Of a DNA stretch of 64,000 bases, positions 17,544 to 28,843 are shown piece after piece. This DNA comes from Phaeobacter sp. B1627. Its GTDB lineage: Bacteria; Pseudomonadota; Alphaproteobacteria; Rhodobacterales; Rhodobacteraceae. The stretch lies in the NCBI RefSeq assembly GCF_006265095.1, contig NZ_VCNK01000021.1, positions 62,001 to 126,000 on the forward strand, in the 5' to 3' direction. The position numbers were made by a program, and so were the translations under genes. Position 1 is the first letter of the stretch. Each line of letters begins with the position of its first letter. The notes beneath the pieces were generated by a model. It was not told the origin of the DNA. It did not search any database and saw only the letters and a program-made list of their open reading frames with translations.

Positions 17544-19220
17544 CTAGAACAAGCCTTCGATCTGACCTTCATCATTCAGATGTATGGTTTCCGATGCAGG
17601 TCTGCGCGGCAGGCCAGGCATGGTCATGATTTCACCGCAGACCGCCACCACAAACCCCGCCCCGGCCGAAAGACGCACCTCGCGCACCGGCACGGAATGC
17701 CCGACAGGTGCGCCGCGCCGCTCGGGATCGGTGGAGAAGGAATACTGGGTTTTCGCCATGCAGACCGGCAGATGGCCATATCCGGCAGCCTCCCATTCCT
17801 TGAGCTGGTTGCGGATTTTTGCGTCGGCCAGAACCTCATCCGCCCGGTAAATGCGCTTGGCAATCGTTTCGATCTTCTCAAACAACGGCATGTCATCCGG
17901 ATAGATCGGTCCGAAATTCGCCGTTCCGCCGTCAACCAGTGCCACCACTTTTTCAGCCAGCTGCGCCGCGCCTTCCGACCCGAGTTCCCAGTGGCGGGAC
18001 AGAACCGCATCGACCCCATGGGTCGCGACATAGTCTCTGACCGCATCGATTTCGGCCTCGGTGTCGGTCACGAAGTGATTGATGGCCACGATGGTCGGAA
18101 CCCCGAAGGATTTGACGTTTTCAATATGGCGCCCAAGGTTGGCGCATCCGCTTTGAACCGCGGCCACATTTTCTGCGCCGAGATCCGCCTTGGCAACGCC
18201 CCCATTCATTTTCATCGCCCGGACGGTGGCGACGATCACAACCGCCGCAGGCGCCAGACCCGCCTTGCGGCATTTGATATTCATGAACTTTTCGGCCCCG
18301 AGATCCGCGCCAAAGCCCGCTTCGGTGACCACATAATCCGCAAGCTTCAACGCGGTCCTTGTTGCAATCACGGAGTTGCAGCCATGGGCGATATTGGCAA
18401 ACGGGCCACCGTGCACAAAGGCGGGATTGTTTTCCAACGTCTGTACCAGATTGGGCTGCATGGCATCCTTGAGCAGCACAGTCATGGCACCTTCGGCCTT
18501 GAGATCACGGCAGTAAACGGCCGTCTTGTCGCGGCGATAGGCCACGATTATGTCGCCGAGGCGCTTCTCAAGATCTTTCAGATCGTTCGCCAGACACAAG
18601 ATCGCCATGACCTCAGAGGCGACGGTGATGTCAAAGCCCGTTTCCCGTGGGAACCCATTGGAGACCCCACCAAGCGAGGCGGTGATCTGACGCAGGGCGC
18701 GATCATTCATATCGACCACACGCCGCCATGTCACACGCCGCGTATCAATCTCCAGCTCATTGCCCCAATAGATGTGGTTGTCGATCATCGCAGACAACAA
18801 GGAATGCGCCGAGGTGATGGCATGGAAATCGCCGGTGAAATGGAGGTTCATCTCCTCCATCGGCACCACTTGCGCCATGCCGCCACCTGCAGCGCCGCCT
18901 TTCATCCCGAAGTTCGGCCCGAGGGAGGCTTCGCGGATACAAATCATCGCGCTCTTGCCGATCCGGTTGAGGCCGTCCCCCAAGCCCACGGTCGTCGTGG
19001 TCTTGCCTTCCCCCGCGGGCGTCGGATTGATCGCGGTCACCAGGATCAGCTGACCGTCCTTTTTGCCCTGAACGGATGTGATGAACTCCTGGCTGACCTT
19101 GGCCTTGTCGTGGCCATAGGGCAGAAGGTCCTCATGGGTCATCCCCAATTTGGCACCGATCTCCTGGATCGGACGCTTCTTCGCTTCGCGGGCGATTTCA
19201 ATGTCACTCTTGTAGCTCAT
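17544..19220 (-). CDS. fhs: Formate--tetrahydrofolate ligase
   Basis: ATP-dependent joining of formate and THF to 10-formyl-THF, reversible in vivo. 558 residues, normal for the family. The P-loop TPAGEGKT is at 67-74; the conserved [19 protein letters not shown] and a C-terminal [10 protein letters not shown] segment are present. Start at 19220 with TTAGGAGCC upstream; an extension to 19313 lacks family-like sequence. It is probably the source or sink of the formyl-THF pool handled by FolD; a 219-base gap leaves it open whether the two share a transcript. Confidence 0.97.
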   Translation of the reverse strand: MSYKSDIEIAREAKKRPIQEIGAKLGMTHEDLLPYGHDKAKVSQEFITSVQGKKDGQLILVTAINPTPAGEGKTTTTVGLGDGLNRIGKSAMICIREASLGPNFGMKGGAAGGGMAQVVPMEEMNLHFTGDFHAITSAHSLLSAMIDNHIYWGNELEIDTRRVTWRRVVDMNDRALRQITASLGGVSNGFPRETGFDITVASEVMAILCLANDLKDLEKRLGDIIVAYRRDKTAVYCRDLKAEGAMTVLLKDAMQPNLVQTLENNPAFVHGGPFANIAHGCNSVIATRTALKLADYVVTEAGFGADLGAEKFMNIKCRKAGLAPAAVVIVATVRAMKMNGGVAKADLGAENVAAVQSGCANLGRHIENVKSFGVPTIVAINHFVTDTEAEIDAVRDYVATHGVDAVLSRHWELGSEGAAQLAEKVVALVDGGTANFGPIYPDDMPLFEKIETIAKRIYRADEVLADAKIRNQLKEWEAAGYGHLPVCMAKTQYSFSTDPERRGAPVGHSVPVREVRLSAGAGFVVAVCGEIMTMPGLPRRPASETIHLNDEGQIEGLF

Positions 19221-19405
19221 GGGTCTGGCTCCTAAGTGGCGGGTTGGCAGGATCCGGCGACGGGTCACCAGAGGCTGTTCTAGGCATATCTGCAGATCGG
19301 GCAGGCGCGCCATTGTTTTCCGACATAAAAGTGCCGCGAAACGGCGCCAGAAATGCTCAATACTGCGCAGCGCCCATCACAAAGAGAAGAATATTCGCCT
19401 GCGGT

Positions 19406-19987
19406 CTATCCCTCTTCGCGCCAGCCGCGCTGGCTGGGCACAAAGAGCCGCAACCTGTCCCCGAGGTTCATCCGGCCGGGACATTCAACCCAGGCCGTGA
19501 TGCCGCGTCGGTTTTCGGCAGCCCTCTTGAACTTGGGTCCGAAACCGCTGTGATCCTTCTCGATTTCACGCCCCGGAAGCACGCAGGGGCGGTTCTCCAT
19601 ATCGATGGTGAGTGTCACCCCGTCCGGTCCCTGCAGCCGCGACGAGGGCGGCACAAAGGTAAAGTCGGGGATCCCACGGATCACAATCGATGCCCCGAGG
19701 TGGCGTGGATCGATATGGTCCAGCCCCATCTCATCGGCAATCAACGCCAACTCTTCTTCCGACAGAATCGTGAGCTGCCGGACATTTCGGATTTCCGTGC
19801 CGTTCTGGTAGAGGTTTTTGACCCGCACACAGGAGGCACGCTCGCAGCCCTCGTGGCGCTCGCCCGTAATTCCGTGAAACCCGAGATCGAGGGCATCGCG
19901 CCGCTCGGCCTGAATGCTGCCGCCTGCAGGCACCATTCCCAGCCAGGTGATCTCAGCGCCGAAACGCGACTCGCGTAGAACAGACAT
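19406..19987 (-). CDS. MOSC domain-containing protein
   Basis: 193 residues. MOSC domains bind or transfer sulfur or molybdenum-cofactor derivatives. Seen here are a central LTILSEEELALIADEMG stretch, the HLGASIVIRGI segment and the conserved Cys in ENRPCVLPG. The start at 19987 has AGGGAA upstream. It stands alone as a single-domain protein between fhs and ftsH on the same strand; substrate unknown. No molybdenum enzyme gene is nearby. Confidence 0.82.
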   Translation of the reverse strand: MSVLRESRFGAEITWLGMVPAGGSIQAERRDALDLGFHGITGERHEGCERASCVRVKNLYQNGTEIRNVRQLTILSEEELALIADEMGLDHIDPRHLGASIVIRGIPDFTFVPPSSRLQGPDGVTLTIDMENRPCVLPGREIEKDHSGFGPKFKRAAENRRGITAWVECPGRMNLGDRLRLFVPSQRGWREEG

Positions 19988-20180
19988 GCGGCATTCCCTA
20001 TATGGTTGCGGCTCTATCAGCCAGCTGGTGGCACCATAGTATCCATGCACGAGGATGCAAACGCACAGGCTGCCAAAGCGATGAAACTTTGGCGATGCTT
20101 TGCAAATGCTGTGCGATCAATGTCTGCTGGCCGTGCAACCCTGCGGGCCGCGCCGGGGCTGTCTGAGATCAGAATCATGC

Positions 20181-20216
20181 CGGAAACGAACAAGGGCACC
20201 CGTCAGGATGCCCTTG
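20181..20216 (-). terminator. Intrinsic terminator after ftsH
   Basis: CAAGGGCA (20191-20198) pairs perfectly with TGCCCTTG (20209-20216). Read on the minus strand, the stem is followed by TTCGTTT. It lies 39 bases after the ftsH stop and closes the tol-pal-tilS-ftsH block. Confidence 0.75.
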
Positions 20217-20254
20217 TATCAAAGTTTTGCTGTATCAAAATATTGGGGTCTGGA

Positions 20255-22174
20255 TCAGGCCGTAGGCTCTGGCTCCGGCTCCATCCCCTCTTCTGGTGGG
20301 GCTTTCTTGGATTTGGCCTTCGGGATCGCCGTCACCGACGTGGCGCCAGTGTCGGCATCATCATCCGCGTCATCATCGGATTGCGGCGGCTCGCCGTTCA
20401 TCACGCGCTTGATCTCTTCACCGGTCAGTGTTTCATATTCCAGCAGCCCCTCGGCCAGCCTTTCCCACTCGACCTTGTTGTCCTGCAGGATCTGGAAGGC
20501 GCGTTGGTAGCCCTCTTCGATGAAGCGTTTCACTTCCTGTTCGATCAGCTCTTTGGTGTTCGCAGAGACAGAGAAGCCACCGGTATTTCCCGAATAGCCC
20601 TCATGCGCCTCGGCATAGTCGATATTGCCGACCTTGTCCGACATGCCCCAGCGCAGAACCATGGCCCGCGCAAGCTGGCTGGCCTGCTGAATATCACCGG
20701 CGGGACCGTTGGACACATGGCCTTCGCCATATTTCATGATTTCGGCCGCCTTGCCCGCCATGGTCATGGCCAGCTTTTGCTCACACTCGTCCTTGTGCCA
20801 GTTGAGGCGATCCATTTCGGGCAGCGAAACCACCATGCCCAAAGCGCCGCCGCGGGGAATGATCGTGGCCTTGTAGACCGGGTCACATTCCGGCAGGCGC
20901 AAACCGACAACCGCGTGGCCCGCCTCGTGATAGGCGGTTTTCTCTTTTTGATCCGCCGTCAGCACCATGGAGCGGCGCTCGGCCCCCATCATGACCTTGT
21001 CCTTGGCGTTTTCAAAATCTTCCATGGTGACGAACCGACGACCGACGCGGGCGGCCATCAGTGCAGCCTCATTGACAAGGTTTGCCAGATCGGCACCGGA
21101 AAAGCCCGGCGTCCCGCGTGCGATGATGCGCAGATCGACATCGGCCCCAAGCGGCGTTTTGCGGGCATGGACGCCGAGGATCTTTTCGCGGCCTTTGATG
21201 TCCGGATTGCCGACCGTGACGTTGCGGTCAAAGCGGCCTGGACGCAGCAAGGCCGGGTCCAGCACGTCCTTGCGGTTGGTCGCCGCCAGGATGATCACGC
21301 CCTCATTGGCCTCAAAGCCATCCATTTCGACCAACAGCTGGTTGAGCGTCTGTTCCCGTTCATCGTTGCCGCCGCCATAGCCGGCGCCACGATGACGGCC
21401 AACGGCGTCAATTTCGTCGATAAAGACGATACATGGCGCGTTCTTTTTTGCCTGCTCGAACATGTCGCGCACCCGCGAGGCACCGACGCCGACAAACATC
21501 TCGACAAAATCGGAACCGGAGATGGTGAAGAACGGCACCCCGGCCTCGCCCGCAATCGCACGGGCCAGAAGGGTTTTACCGGTCCCCGGAGGGCCCACCA
21601 GCAAGGCGCCCTTCGGGATCTTGCCACCGAGGCGCGAGAACTTCTGCGGGTTGCGCAGGAATTCCACGATCTCTTCCAGCTCTTCCTTGGCCTCATCTAT
21701 GCCCGCCACGTCGTCGAACGTCACCCGGCCGTGCTTTTCGGTCAGCATCTTCGCCTTGGACTTGCCAAAGCCCATCGCGCCACCTTTGCCGCCGCCCTGC
21801 ATCCGGTTCATGAAGTAGATCCAGACACCGATCAAAAGCAGGAAGGGCAGCAGAGTGAGCAGGAAGGACTGGAACGTCGACTGCTGCTGTTTCTCCGCCC
21901 GCACCGGGATGTTGTTGTCGATCAGCATCTGGGTGACTTCGGCGTCGCCTGGCTTGATCGTGGTGTAGCTCTGACCGTCTGACGTGGTGAAGCGGACCTG
22001 CTCCCCGTCAAGTGTGACCCGGCTGACCTGACCGTCATCGACGGCAGATACGAATTCCGAATAGGTCCTTTCGCGGCTCTGTAATGTGCTGCCGGATCCG
22101 CTGAACAAGTTGAACAGGGTCACGACAAGCAGAAACAGAACAACCCAAAAGGCGATATTACGTGCGTTGCCCAA
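20255..22174 (-). CDS. ftsH: ATP-dependent zinc metalloprotease FtsH
   Basis: Membrane-bound AAA+ protease that degrades misfolded membrane proteins and short-lived regulators. 639 residues: membrane segments at ~7-25 and ~102-122, Walker A GPPGTGKT (194-201), Walker B FIDEID (251-256), second region of homology [20 protein letters not shown], zinc site HEAGH (416-420). The start reads TTG at 22174 with GGGAG upstream; no ATG is available before the first membrane segment. It is the last gene of the tol-pal-tilS block, with its own terminator. Confidence 0.97.
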   Translation of the reverse strand: MGNARNIAFWVVLFLLVVTLFNLFSGSGSTLQSRERTYSEFVSAVDDGQVSRVTLDGEQVRFTTSDGQSYTTIKPGDAEVTQMLIDNNIPVRAEKQQQSTFQSFLLTLLPFLLLIGVWIYFMNRMQGGGKGGAMGFGKSKAKMLTEKHGRVTFDDVAGIDEAKEELEEIVEFLRNPQKFSRLGGKIPKGALLVGPPGTGKTLLARAIAGEAGVPFFTISGSDFVEMFVGVGASRVRDMFEQAKKNAPCIVFIDEIDAVGRHRGAGYGGGNDEREQTLNQLLVEMDGFEANEGVIILAATNRKDVLDPALLRPGRFDRNVTVGNPDIKGREKILGVHARKTPLGADVDLRIIARGTPGFSGADLANLVNEAALMAARVGRRFVTMEDFENAKDKVMMGAERRSMVLTADQKEKTAYHEAGHAVVGLRLPECDPVYKATIIPRGGALGMVVSLPEMDRLNWHKDECEQKLAMTMAGKAAEIMKYGEGHVSNGPAGDIQQASQLARAMVLRWGMSDKVGNIDYAEAHEGYSGNTGGFSVSANTKELIEQEVKRFIEEGYQRAFQILQDNKVEWERLAEGLLEYETLTGEEIKRVMNGEPPQSDDDADDDADTGATSVTAIPKAKSKKAPPEEGMEPEPEPTA

Positions 22175-22263
22175 AATGGCTCTCCCAAGAATTCCAAGGA
22201 CGTCACGGCACTAGCACGCGACGACCGTCAGTTGTACCTAAAATAAGGATGATTTGGTGAGGT

Positions 22264-23556
22264 TCAATGCGATAAAGTTCCGGACGCCCATGTCGCGGGC
22301 GACCTGATCGCCGCAACCGACCAGTCAGAGGTGGCCTGAAGCACCGGAACAGAGCGCAATTCATCCCCGGACCACACCCCCGGCAACGGCAAAATGACCT
22401 CGCGCGGGACGCCGTACTGGCGCCAATCGGTCAGTTGCCGGATGCCGTCTTCACCGACCGGTCGAATCTCGATTGCCGCTGCACCCTCCCGAGCCTGCCG
22501 GGTGGCGTGGATGCGCCAGGTCTCGTCCCAGATCACCTCCGCCTGGCCTGAGGCGGGAAAGACCCGCCGCAGATCGCGCACCGCCTGAAGCTCCCGGCAG
22601 ACCCAGAATCCGCTGCCCCTGCGCAGGATCCGGCAGCCCTGAATCGTTGTGCTGCGCCCCGCCTGCATCGCGCGCATCGCATCCTGAAGAGCCATGCGGC
22701 GCGGCGGATATACCGCGCCCGAAACATAGGCCAGCGCCCGCACCACAAGGCGACGCGCCAGATCTTCCGGCAGCTGCTCAAAGCCTGCGGCATCAATCAT
22801 AACAGCACCGTAGCGCAGGCAGGCGATGTCCGTGGCGGCGGCCTGCGTTGCTTGTGACAGGGCTGCCTCTGCCATGCGCATGTTCTCCGCCACCGCCGCC
22901 AGGGCCTCGGCGGTCACGCCCAGAGGCTCCAACGCCCGGAAGGCATCCCGGATTCGCACCCGTTCGAATCGCCTGTCCTGATTGCTGGGATCGTCACTCC
23001 AGCTGATATCTCGCGACAGAAGAAAATCACGCAGATCCCGGCGACGCAGCCCCAGCATCGGACGCAGGATCTCCACCCCGTCGCGGTGGTGGCGAACCGG
23101 CATGCCCGACAGGCCGGTCACCCCCGAAGCGCGCCTGAGACGCATCAGCACGGTTTCGGCCTGATCGTCGGCAGTGTGGCCAACCGCCACCTGAGCAATG
23201 CCACGGGATTTGGCCCAGTCCCCCAGGAGACGATACCGCGCCGCCCGCGCGGCCCCTTGCAGGTTCCCCTGATCGGCCGGATTTTGCCATGTCAGAATAT
23301 CGTGGGACAGCCCGAGGCCTGCGGCATGGGTTGCAACCGCCTCTGCCTCGCCGCGTGATTCGGCTCGCAATCCGTGATCGACGGTCGCAACATGAAGCTG
23401 TGTCTCGGTGCCCGCGACCAGATCGGCGAGCAAATACATCAGCGCCAGAGAATCACTCCCGCCCGAAACAGCGACCCCCAGCGACGGCGGCAGTGGCACG
23501 CCGATTTGCCGGAGGATTTCCGTTGTCAGCGCCTCTGCTGAGGGGGTCAGGAACAC
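22264..23556 (-). CDS. tilS: tRNA(Ile)-lysidine synthetase
   Basis: Converts C34 of the CAU-anticodon tRNA(Ile) to lysidine so that it reads AUA; essential in most bacteria. 430 residues. The PP-loop SGGSDS is at 31-36; VDHGLR and GHTADDQAETVLMRL follow. GTG start at 23556; the first ten bases overlap the end of cpoB. It ends 89 bases before ftsH, the standard tilS-ftsH neighbourhood. Confidence 0.95.
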   Translation of the reverse strand: MFLTPSAEALTTEILRQIGVPLPPSLGVAVSGGSDSLALMYLLADLVAGTETQLHVATVDHGLRAESRGEAEAVATHAAGLGLSHDILTWQNPADQGNLQGAARAARYRLLGDWAKSRGIAQVAVGHTADDQAETVLMRLRRASGVTGLSGMPVRHHRDGVEILRPMLGLRRRDLRDFLLSRDISWSDDPSNQDRRFERVRIRDAFRALEPLGVTAEALAAVAENMRMAEAALSQATQAAATDIACLRYGAVMIDAAGFEQLPEDLARRLVVRALAYVSGAVYPPRRMALQDAMRAMQAGRSTTIQGCRILRRGSGFWVCRELQAVRDLRRVFPASGQAEVIWDETWRIHATRQAREGAAAIEIRPVGEDGIRQLTDWRQYGVPREVILPLPGVWSGDELRSVPVLQATSDWSVAAIRSPATWASGTLSH

Positions 23557-24410
23557 GCCAGTCTGGCCCGCTCCTGCTCTGCACTGGTCACCATCGGGTC
23601 AGCAGGAAAACGAACGGCCACTTCCGCCAATGTGATACAGGCCTGATCCACCTGTCCGAGACGGCCAAGCGCCGCGCCAAGTTCAAACAGAGCCTCCGGC
23701 GCGATGGCCCCGGTGGTGTCGCCGGTGAAGGCGGCCAGATAGGCGCGCGCGGCTTCCCGCGTGTCACCGAGACCGTCCAGAGCCTTGCCCCGTCCGAGGT
23801 CCACTTTGGCGGTCAGTGGGCTACCGGGGTAGGCGGATTTGAAGACCTCAAGCTTGGCGGCGGCCGACTGAAAGGCCTGCGCTTCCAGATCAGCCATGGC
23901 CGTCTGAAAATCGGCCTCTTCTCCGACGGCGAGTTCCCCTGCGATGACGGTTTGGGGCCCGGACGGATCCGGCGCCTGGCCGAGCCCGGTCGCGCCCGCC
24001 GCTTCCTCAGCGCCGCCGAGCGTGGTCGTCTCACCCAATTGCGACAGGTCGCCGCCCTCCAGCTCGACCAGGCGGAATTCCAGATCCCCGATCCGATTGG
24101 TGCCATCATCCACCACACGCTGCACACGGTGCTGCAGCTGTTCGGTCTGTGCGGTCAGGCGCTGCAGCTCCTCCTCGATGGCGGTAACGCGCTCCAGCAC
24201 CGAGGACCCCGCAAGCGACGTCGACGGCGCTCCGGTGGTCGACAGCTCCCGGTTCAGACGCTGAATTTCCACATGCAGAACGGTTAGTTCCTGGCGGATG
24301 TCCGCCAATGTCTGATCCCGCTCCTGTGCGAAGGACGGCAAGGCACTGGCCGCGAGCAAAGCCGTGGAAACCAGTGCCGTGGAAAGAAGGATTCGCCGAA
24401 AACCAGACAT
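23547..24410 (-). CDS. cpoB: Tol-Pal system periplasmic protein CpoB/YbgF
   Basis: Coordinates outer-membrane constriction with septal murein synthesis. 287 residues: signal peptide ending ...LPSFAQ-E (~28), an N-terminal coiled coil (residues ~30-100, IRQELTVLHVEIQRLNREL and IEEELQRLTAQTEQLQ), a low-complexity linker, and a C-terminal TPR domain starting near ETALADL-like helices. The start at 24410 is chosen for the signal peptide; the upstream extension is Gly/Pro/Arg-rich and improbable. The stop lies inside the tilS start region. Confidence 0.92.
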   Translation of the reverse strand: MSGFRRILLSTALVSTALLAASALPSFAQERDQTLADIRQELTVLHVEIQRLNRELSTTGAPSTSLAGSSVLERVTAIEEELQRLTAQTEQLQHRVQRVVDDGTNRIGDLEFRLVELEGGDLSQLGETTTLGGAEEAAGATGLGQAPDPSGPQTVIAGELAVGEEADFQTAMADLEAQAFQSAAAKLEVFKSAYPGSPLTAKVDLGRGKALDGLGDTREAARAYLAAFTGDTTGAIAPEALFELGAALGRLGQVDQACITLAEVAVRFPADPMVTSAEQERARLACS

Positions 24411-24415
24411 CACGA

Positions 24416-24922
24416 TCAGCCCACCACTGCGCCACCCGCCAGAACCGTCACGGCCCGGCGGTTCTGGGAATAACAACTCTCTTCAGAGCAGATTTCGATC
24501 GGGCGTTCCTTGCCAAAGGACACGACCTGAATGCGGTCGGCGGCCACCCCTTGGGAGATCAGATATTCGCGCGCGGAATTGGCGCGGCGTGCGCCAAGTG
24601 CAAGGTTGTATTCCCGTGTGCCCTGCTCGTCGGCATGGCCTTCGATGGTGACAACGTAATCGGGGTTTGCATTCAGCCACCGCGCCTGCCCGGCAAGAAT
24701 GGTCTGTGCCGTCGGAGATATGCTGGACTGATCCACAAGGAACAACACCCGGTCCCCGATGGCCTCGCGGAAATAGGCAGGGCTCGTCGGATCGCCCGCA
24801 CTGCCCGGCGTGATCTGCCCCGCGCCACCGCTGCCGGAGGACGCATCGTCCCAACGGGCATCGGAACAGGCCGCCAGGGCCAGGCCCGCAACCAGAATAA
24901 CTGCTGTTTTAAGTCTGCTCAT
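24416..24922 (-). CDS. pal: Peptidoglycan-associated lipoprotein Pal
   Basis: Outer-membrane lipoprotein linking the membrane to murein in the Tol-Pal system. 168 residues. Lipobox LAAC with Cys19; a short Gly/Ser linker; an OmpA-like domain with VTIEGHADEQGTREYNLALG and QNRRAV. The start at 24922 sets the lipobox at the normal distance; the upstream frame is not signal-like. cpoB follows after five bases. Confidence 0.96.
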   Translation of the reverse strand: MSRLKTAVILVAGLALAACSDARWDDASSGSGGAGQITPGSAGDPTSPAYFREAIGDRVLFLVDQSSISPTAQTILAGQARWLNANPDYVVTIEGHADEQGTREYNLALGARRANSAREYLISQGVAADRIQVVSFGKERPIEICSEESCYSQNRRAVTVLAGGAVVG

Positions 24923-25023
24923 TTGAAATCGCCTCGTGTCATCGGACATTTCTTGCCAGTGTGTTACCATATTATGCATGTCTGCGCCACGGGCATCCGT
25001 CGCCGGCCCCGTCAGGCGCTCTG

Positions 25024-26361
25024 TCACTTCTGCAGCGGGGACCAGGATGGATCCGACGCGCCGTCCGGTGTCTTGACCGGTTTCAGGTTTCGCCCTGACA
25101 CGTCGACAGAATAAAGCCGCGCCTGCCCTGCCGCGCCCTGGGTTTCGCGCGTGAACATGATCACGCGACCGTTTGGCGACCATGTCGGCCCTTCGTCCAG
25201 AAACGATGCGGTCAACAGCCGCTCCTCGCTGCCATCGGTGCGCATGACACCGATATGGAACCGGCCCGCGTTCTGCTTGGTGAAGGCAATATAGTCCCCT
25301 CGCGGCGACCAGACCGGCGTGCCATAGCGCCCCTGCCCGAAGCTGATCCGCTTTGCCTCGCCGCCGGTGGCGGCCATGATATAGAGCTGCGACGCCCCGG
25401 AGCGGTCGCTTTCAAACACGATCTGGCTGCCATCCGGCGAGAAGGAAGGCGCGGTCTCGATAGAGGGGGCGCTGGTCAGGCGTTGGGTGGCACCGCTGTT
25501 GATATTCATCGAATAGAGGTCGGAATTGCCACCTTCGGATTGCGAATAGACGACCGTCTGACCGTCGGGCGCAAAGCGCGGGGCGAAGCTCATTATACCG
25601 TTGCCCGCGGACAGGATCCGGCGCTGCACCTTGCCAACGTCCAACACATGGATCTGCGGAAAACCGCTTTCATAGCTGGTATAGAGCACCCGATCCCCCG
25701 TCGGCGAGAACCGGGGCGCCAGGACGATATCGTTGGAGCTGGTCAGATACTGCACATTGGCACCGTCATAATCCATGATCGCCAAACGCTTTTTGCGGTC
25801 GTTCTTCGGTCCCGTCTCCGACACGAACACCACGCGGCTGTCGAAATATCCGCCCTCCCCCGTCAGGCGCGAATAGATCGTGTCCGCAACTTTGTGGGCA
25901 ATCCGACGCCAGCCTTCGGCCGTGCCCGACAATTGCAGACCGGAACCGAGCTCCTGTCCGGCAAACACATCATAGGCCCGGAACCGCACGCTGATCCGGT
26001 CGCCAGACACATTCACGGCACCGGTGATCAGCGCCTGCGCGTTGATGGCCTTCCAGTCGGTGAAATTCACCGCCGCGTCGAAATCCGAATAGGACGAGAT
26101 ATAGGCGACCTTCGGGATCTCGCGAAACAGCCCTGACCCCACCAGATCCGAGGCAATGACCCGCGCGATATCAGCCGCATACTGCGAGGCGGCCGGGGTA
26201 TCCGCAATGAAATCAGGCGTCGCAAAAGGCAGCGGTTCGATCACGCCATCGGTGATTTCGATCCGCAACGGCCCGTCCTGTGCCTGTGCCTGCCCCGGAG
26301 CCCCGGCAATCGGCAACAGCATCGAAAGGCCAAGGAATAGTGTCGCCAAAGCGTTTCTCAT
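25024..26361 (-). CDS. tolB: Tol-Pal system beta-propeller protein TolB
   Basis: Periplasmic protein binding Pal and TolA. 445 residues: signal peptide ending near GQAQAQ, an N-terminal domain, then the six-bladed propeller with repeated WSP/FSPDG signatures ([47 protein letters not shown]). The ATG overlaps the tolA stop (ATGA). Confidence 0.97.
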   Translation of the reverse strand: MRNALATLFLGLSMLLPIAGAPGQAQAQDGPLRIEITDGVIEPLPFATPDFIADTPAASQYAADIARVIASDLVGSGLFREIPKVAYISSYSDFDAAVNFTDWKAINAQALITGAVNVSGDRISVRFRAYDVFAGQELGSGLQLSGTAEGWRRIAHKVADTIYSRLTGEGGYFDSRVVFVSETGPKNDRKKRLAIMDYDGANVQYLTSSNDIVLAPRFSPTGDRVLYTSYESGFPQIHVLDVGKVQRRILSAGNGIMSFAPRFAPDGQTVVYSQSEGGNSDLYSMNINSGATQRLTSAPSIETAPSFSPDGSQIVFESDRSGASQLYIMAATGGEAKRISFGQGRYGTPVWSPRGDYIAFTKQNAGRFHIGVMRTDGSEERLLTASFLDEGPTWSPNGRVIMFTRETQGAAGQARLYSVDVSGRNLKPVKTPDGASDPSWSPLQK

Positions 26362-27533
26362 TTGATCCGCATCCTTTCGGGATTGAATGTCATCTCAATA
26401 TCACGCCACTGGCCGTATTTGTCAGTGGGAAGATCAAAACCTTTCGCCCCGCAGCGCATAATTGCGCGCCGGGCCGCCTCATAGGCCTGCGTTGCCGCCC
26501 CCTGCGACCCGCCGGAGCTGGACAGCATCCGTATCGAACCACTGTCGGGCACGCCCTCGCGGGACAGCGACATCGCGACGACCACCGTTGTCCGCAGCGC
26601 TTCGCTCGACAGGGAGCCGACGTTCCAGCACTGTGAGACTGCAATCCGCAGCGCATCCCGTTCTCCTTCGGTCATCGGCGGGCCGGAGGGGTCGTCAGCC
26701 TGAACCTCCCCCGCGCCGGACAGCGCCTGTGCCAGCGCCTCATCCACGGCTGAACTCTCAACCTCGGGTGTTGGTTCCGCTGCCGGTTCGGTTTTCTCAT
26801 CACTCTGGGCCGACTGTGGCTCTGACGCCGCAGGTGTCTCAGGTGCCACAGGCCGCTGCGGCGCCGCGCTGGCGGGACGGCTTTTGGGGCGCGACGTAGC
26901 GAGAGGCGCCGTCGGCTCCGCGTTCTCGGCCTCCGCTTCGGTCACGATCCGGTCACTCGCCGCTTCGGGGGCGGTTGCATCCTGCACCGGTTGCGGGGCC
27001 TCGCCGCCGTCATCGGGGGCAATCGCTTCGCGCGCAATCTCATCCACCTGGGTGTCCGGCTCCGGTGGCTTCACCGGTTCCGGCGCAACCCGGTCGGTCG
27101 GGCGAGCGGCTTCGGGTTCTGCGGTTTGCGGCAAATCGCGTACCGGCTCCGGAACCGCAGGCGCATCCGGCACAAGGCTTGGGACCTCTGGTGTGGGCTC
27201 CGGCGCGGGCGGCTCCGGCTCGGCCTCCTCCACCGGCGTTTCAATGGGGCGTGGCTGGTCGGCCGGCGCAACCGGGGCAGGCTCCGGGCGGTCCGGGATC
27301 GACGGGGTACTTTCGGCCACCGAGGGGACATTCGGGGCAACCGGTGCAACCGGCACCTCTGCCACCACCGGCGCGGCGCGCTGTTCGCTCAGCCGGGCAA
27401 ATTCCTCGGCCGAGATGATCGAGACATCCTGACTTTGAAACGGCAGAGGGTCAGAGTGGAACCACCCTCCCGCAAGCGCCCAGGCAACGAGTAGCCCGTG
27501 CCCCGCAACAGAGATCTTTGTGCCTGTTTGCAC
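26358..27533 (-). CDS. tolA: TolA-type energy-transducing protein with Pro/Glu-rich linker
   Basis: 391 residues with a GTG start. One N-terminal membrane segment (~8-22, with the S-H-x-x-L motif replaced), then about 250 residues rich in Pro, Glu, Ala and Val forming an extended linker, then a C-terminal TolA/TonB-like domain (~300-391) with Cys at QCWNVG and MRCGAKG. The linker differs from the Ala/Lys/Glu helix of E. coli TolA. The position between tolR and tolB fixes the identity. Confidence 0.88.
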   Translation of the reverse strand: MQTGTKISVAGHGLLVAWALAGGWFHSDPLPFQSQDVSIISAEEFARLSEQRAAPVVAEVPVAPVAPNVPSVAESTPSIPDRPEPAPVAPADQPRPIETPVEEAEPEPPAPEPTPEVPSLVPDAPAVPEPVRDLPQTAEPEAARPTDRVAPEPVKPPEPDTQVDEIAREAIAPDDGGEAPQPVQDATAPEAASDRIVTEAEAENAEPTAPLATSRPKSRPASAAPQRPVAPETPAASEPQSAQSDEKTEPAAEPTPEVESSAVDEALAQALSGAGEVQADDPSGPPMTEGERDALRIAVSQCWNVGSLSSEALRTTVVVAMSLSREGVPDSGSIRMLSSSGGSQGAATQAYEAARRAIMRCGAKGFDLPTDKYGQWRDIEMTFNPERMRIK

Positions 27534-27546
27534 ATCGGCCCCCGAC

Positions 27547-28032
27547 TTATTCGCCCTGAGGCGCAGGTCGCCCGTCGAGCGTGGGCCCGCCGGTGTCCGT
27601 CACCAGCCCCACATTGCCAAAGCCACCGGCATTGAGCGCGCCCATGATCTGCATCACGTCACTATAGGCAATGGCCCCGTCAGCCCGCAGATAGACCCGC
27701 TCCGAGGTTCGTTCCGCTGCAATCGCCCGCAACCGCGCGACAAGATCATCCCGCGCCACGGGCGTTGTCTGGATCTGGATCTCGCCGCTGGCGGTCATGG
27801 TCACGGTCAGCGGCTCTTCCTCCTCACCCGGCAAAGCCCCGGCTGCGGTCTTTGGCAACTCCACCGGCACGCCCACGGTCATAAGCGGCGCGGCCACCAT
27901 GAAGATGATCAACAAAACCAGCATCACATCGACAAAGGGGGTGACGTTGATTTCGGCCATCGGACGCGAGCGCGACCGCCGCCGTCCGCGTCGCCGCCCC
28001 CCCGCATCAGACTGTTGTACAGCAGCCCCCAT
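27547..28032 (-). CDS. tolR: Proton-channel subunit TolR (ExbD family)
   Basis: 161 residues. A basic N-terminus (RRRGRRRSRSRPMAE) is followed by INVTPFVDVMLVLLIIFMVAAP, the ExbD/TolR membrane segment carrying the key Asp. The rest is periplasmic. It starts three bases after the tolQ stop and ends 13 bases before tolA. Confidence 0.95.
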   Translation of the reverse strand: MGAAVQQSDAGGRRRGRRRSRSRPMAEINVTPFVDVMLVLLIIFMVAAPLMTVGVPVELPKTAAGALPGEEEEPLTVTMTASGEIQIQTTPVARDDLVARLRAIAAERTSERVYLRADGAIAYSDVMQIMGALNAGGFGNVGLVTDTGGPTLDGRPAPQGE

Positions 28033-28035
28033 GGC

Positions 28036-28731
28036 TCAGCCGTCCAACTGACGTGAAAATATGGTGGCAAACTCGTCGGCGAAGGCCTCGTATCCGCCGA
28101 TGATGCGATCGGCATCTGCGGACAGTTTGTTGTAGAAGATCACCGCCGGAATAGCGGCGAGCAGGCCCAGCCCCGTGGCCATCAGCGCCTCGGCGATGCC
28201 CGGCGCCACAACCGCAAGGTTGGTATTTTGCTGCTCTGCGATTTCGATAAAGGCGTTCATGATGCCCCAGACCGTGCCGAAGAGCCCGATGAACGGGGCG
28301 GTGGAGCCGATGGTCGCCAGGATCTGCAACCCGCTCTGCAGGCTTTCGCTTTCCTTGGAAATCGCCACATCCATGGACCGGTCGATCCGCGCCTGCGCGC
28401 CGGGGATCAAGGCGCCATCCGTGCGATGGCTGCGACGCCACTCCGTCATGCCCGAGGCAAAGATACGCTGGCAATGCCCGGAAGGGTCCTGCCCGATGTC
28501 GTCGAACAGCTCATCCAACGGGTTGCCGGACCAGAAGGACCGCTCGAACACCTGCGCCTCGCGTCTGGCGGAGCGGTAGGTGAAGAGCTTCTGCAGAAAA
28601 ATCGACCAGGACCAGATCGACGCCCCGATCAGCAGGATCATCACGAATTTGACCGTCAGCGTCGCGCGCGCAAACAGTCCCCACATGGAGAAATCAATCT
28701 CCTGCGCCAATGCCAGAGTTTCTGCTTCCAT
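28036..28731 (-). CDS. tolQ: Proton-channel subunit TolQ (ExbB/MotA family)
   Basis: 231 residues with three membrane segments (~24-45, ~135-160 and ~172-195). The MotA/TolQ/ExbB signature is seen in ATIGSTAPFIGLFGTVWGIM and in GIAEALMATGLGLLAAIPAV. Together with TolR it feeds the proton motive force to TolA. Confidence 0.96.
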   Translation of the reverse strand: MEAETLALAQEIDFSMWGLFARATLTVKFVMILLIGASIWSWSIFLQKLFTYRSARREAQVFERSFWSGNPLDELFDDIGQDPSGHCQRIFASGMTEWRRSHRTDGALIPGAQARIDRSMDVAISKESESLQSGLQILATIGSTAPFIGLFGTVWGIMNAFIEIAEQQNTNLAVVAPGIAEALMATGLGLLAAIPAVIFYNKLSADADRIIGGYEAFADEFATIFSRQLDG

Positions 28732-28843
28732 CTGCCTGCTCTATCGCCAGTTGCCGCGTCGTTTGATGCGCGCGGCCCAATTGTCGCCGACGTTAGCGGA
28801 AAACCCGCAGCATTGCCAAGGAAACAGCGCGAGGCGCCCCTGT

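Noticed and set aside
17580-19235. 551-codon plus-strand frame opposite fhs
   Set aside because: Antisense shadow rich in His/Asp/Arg; fhs on the minus strand is complete and canonical.
27520-28056. Plus-strand frame antisense to tolR
   Set aside because: His/Arg-rich shadow translation; tolR has the ExbD signature and fits the operon.
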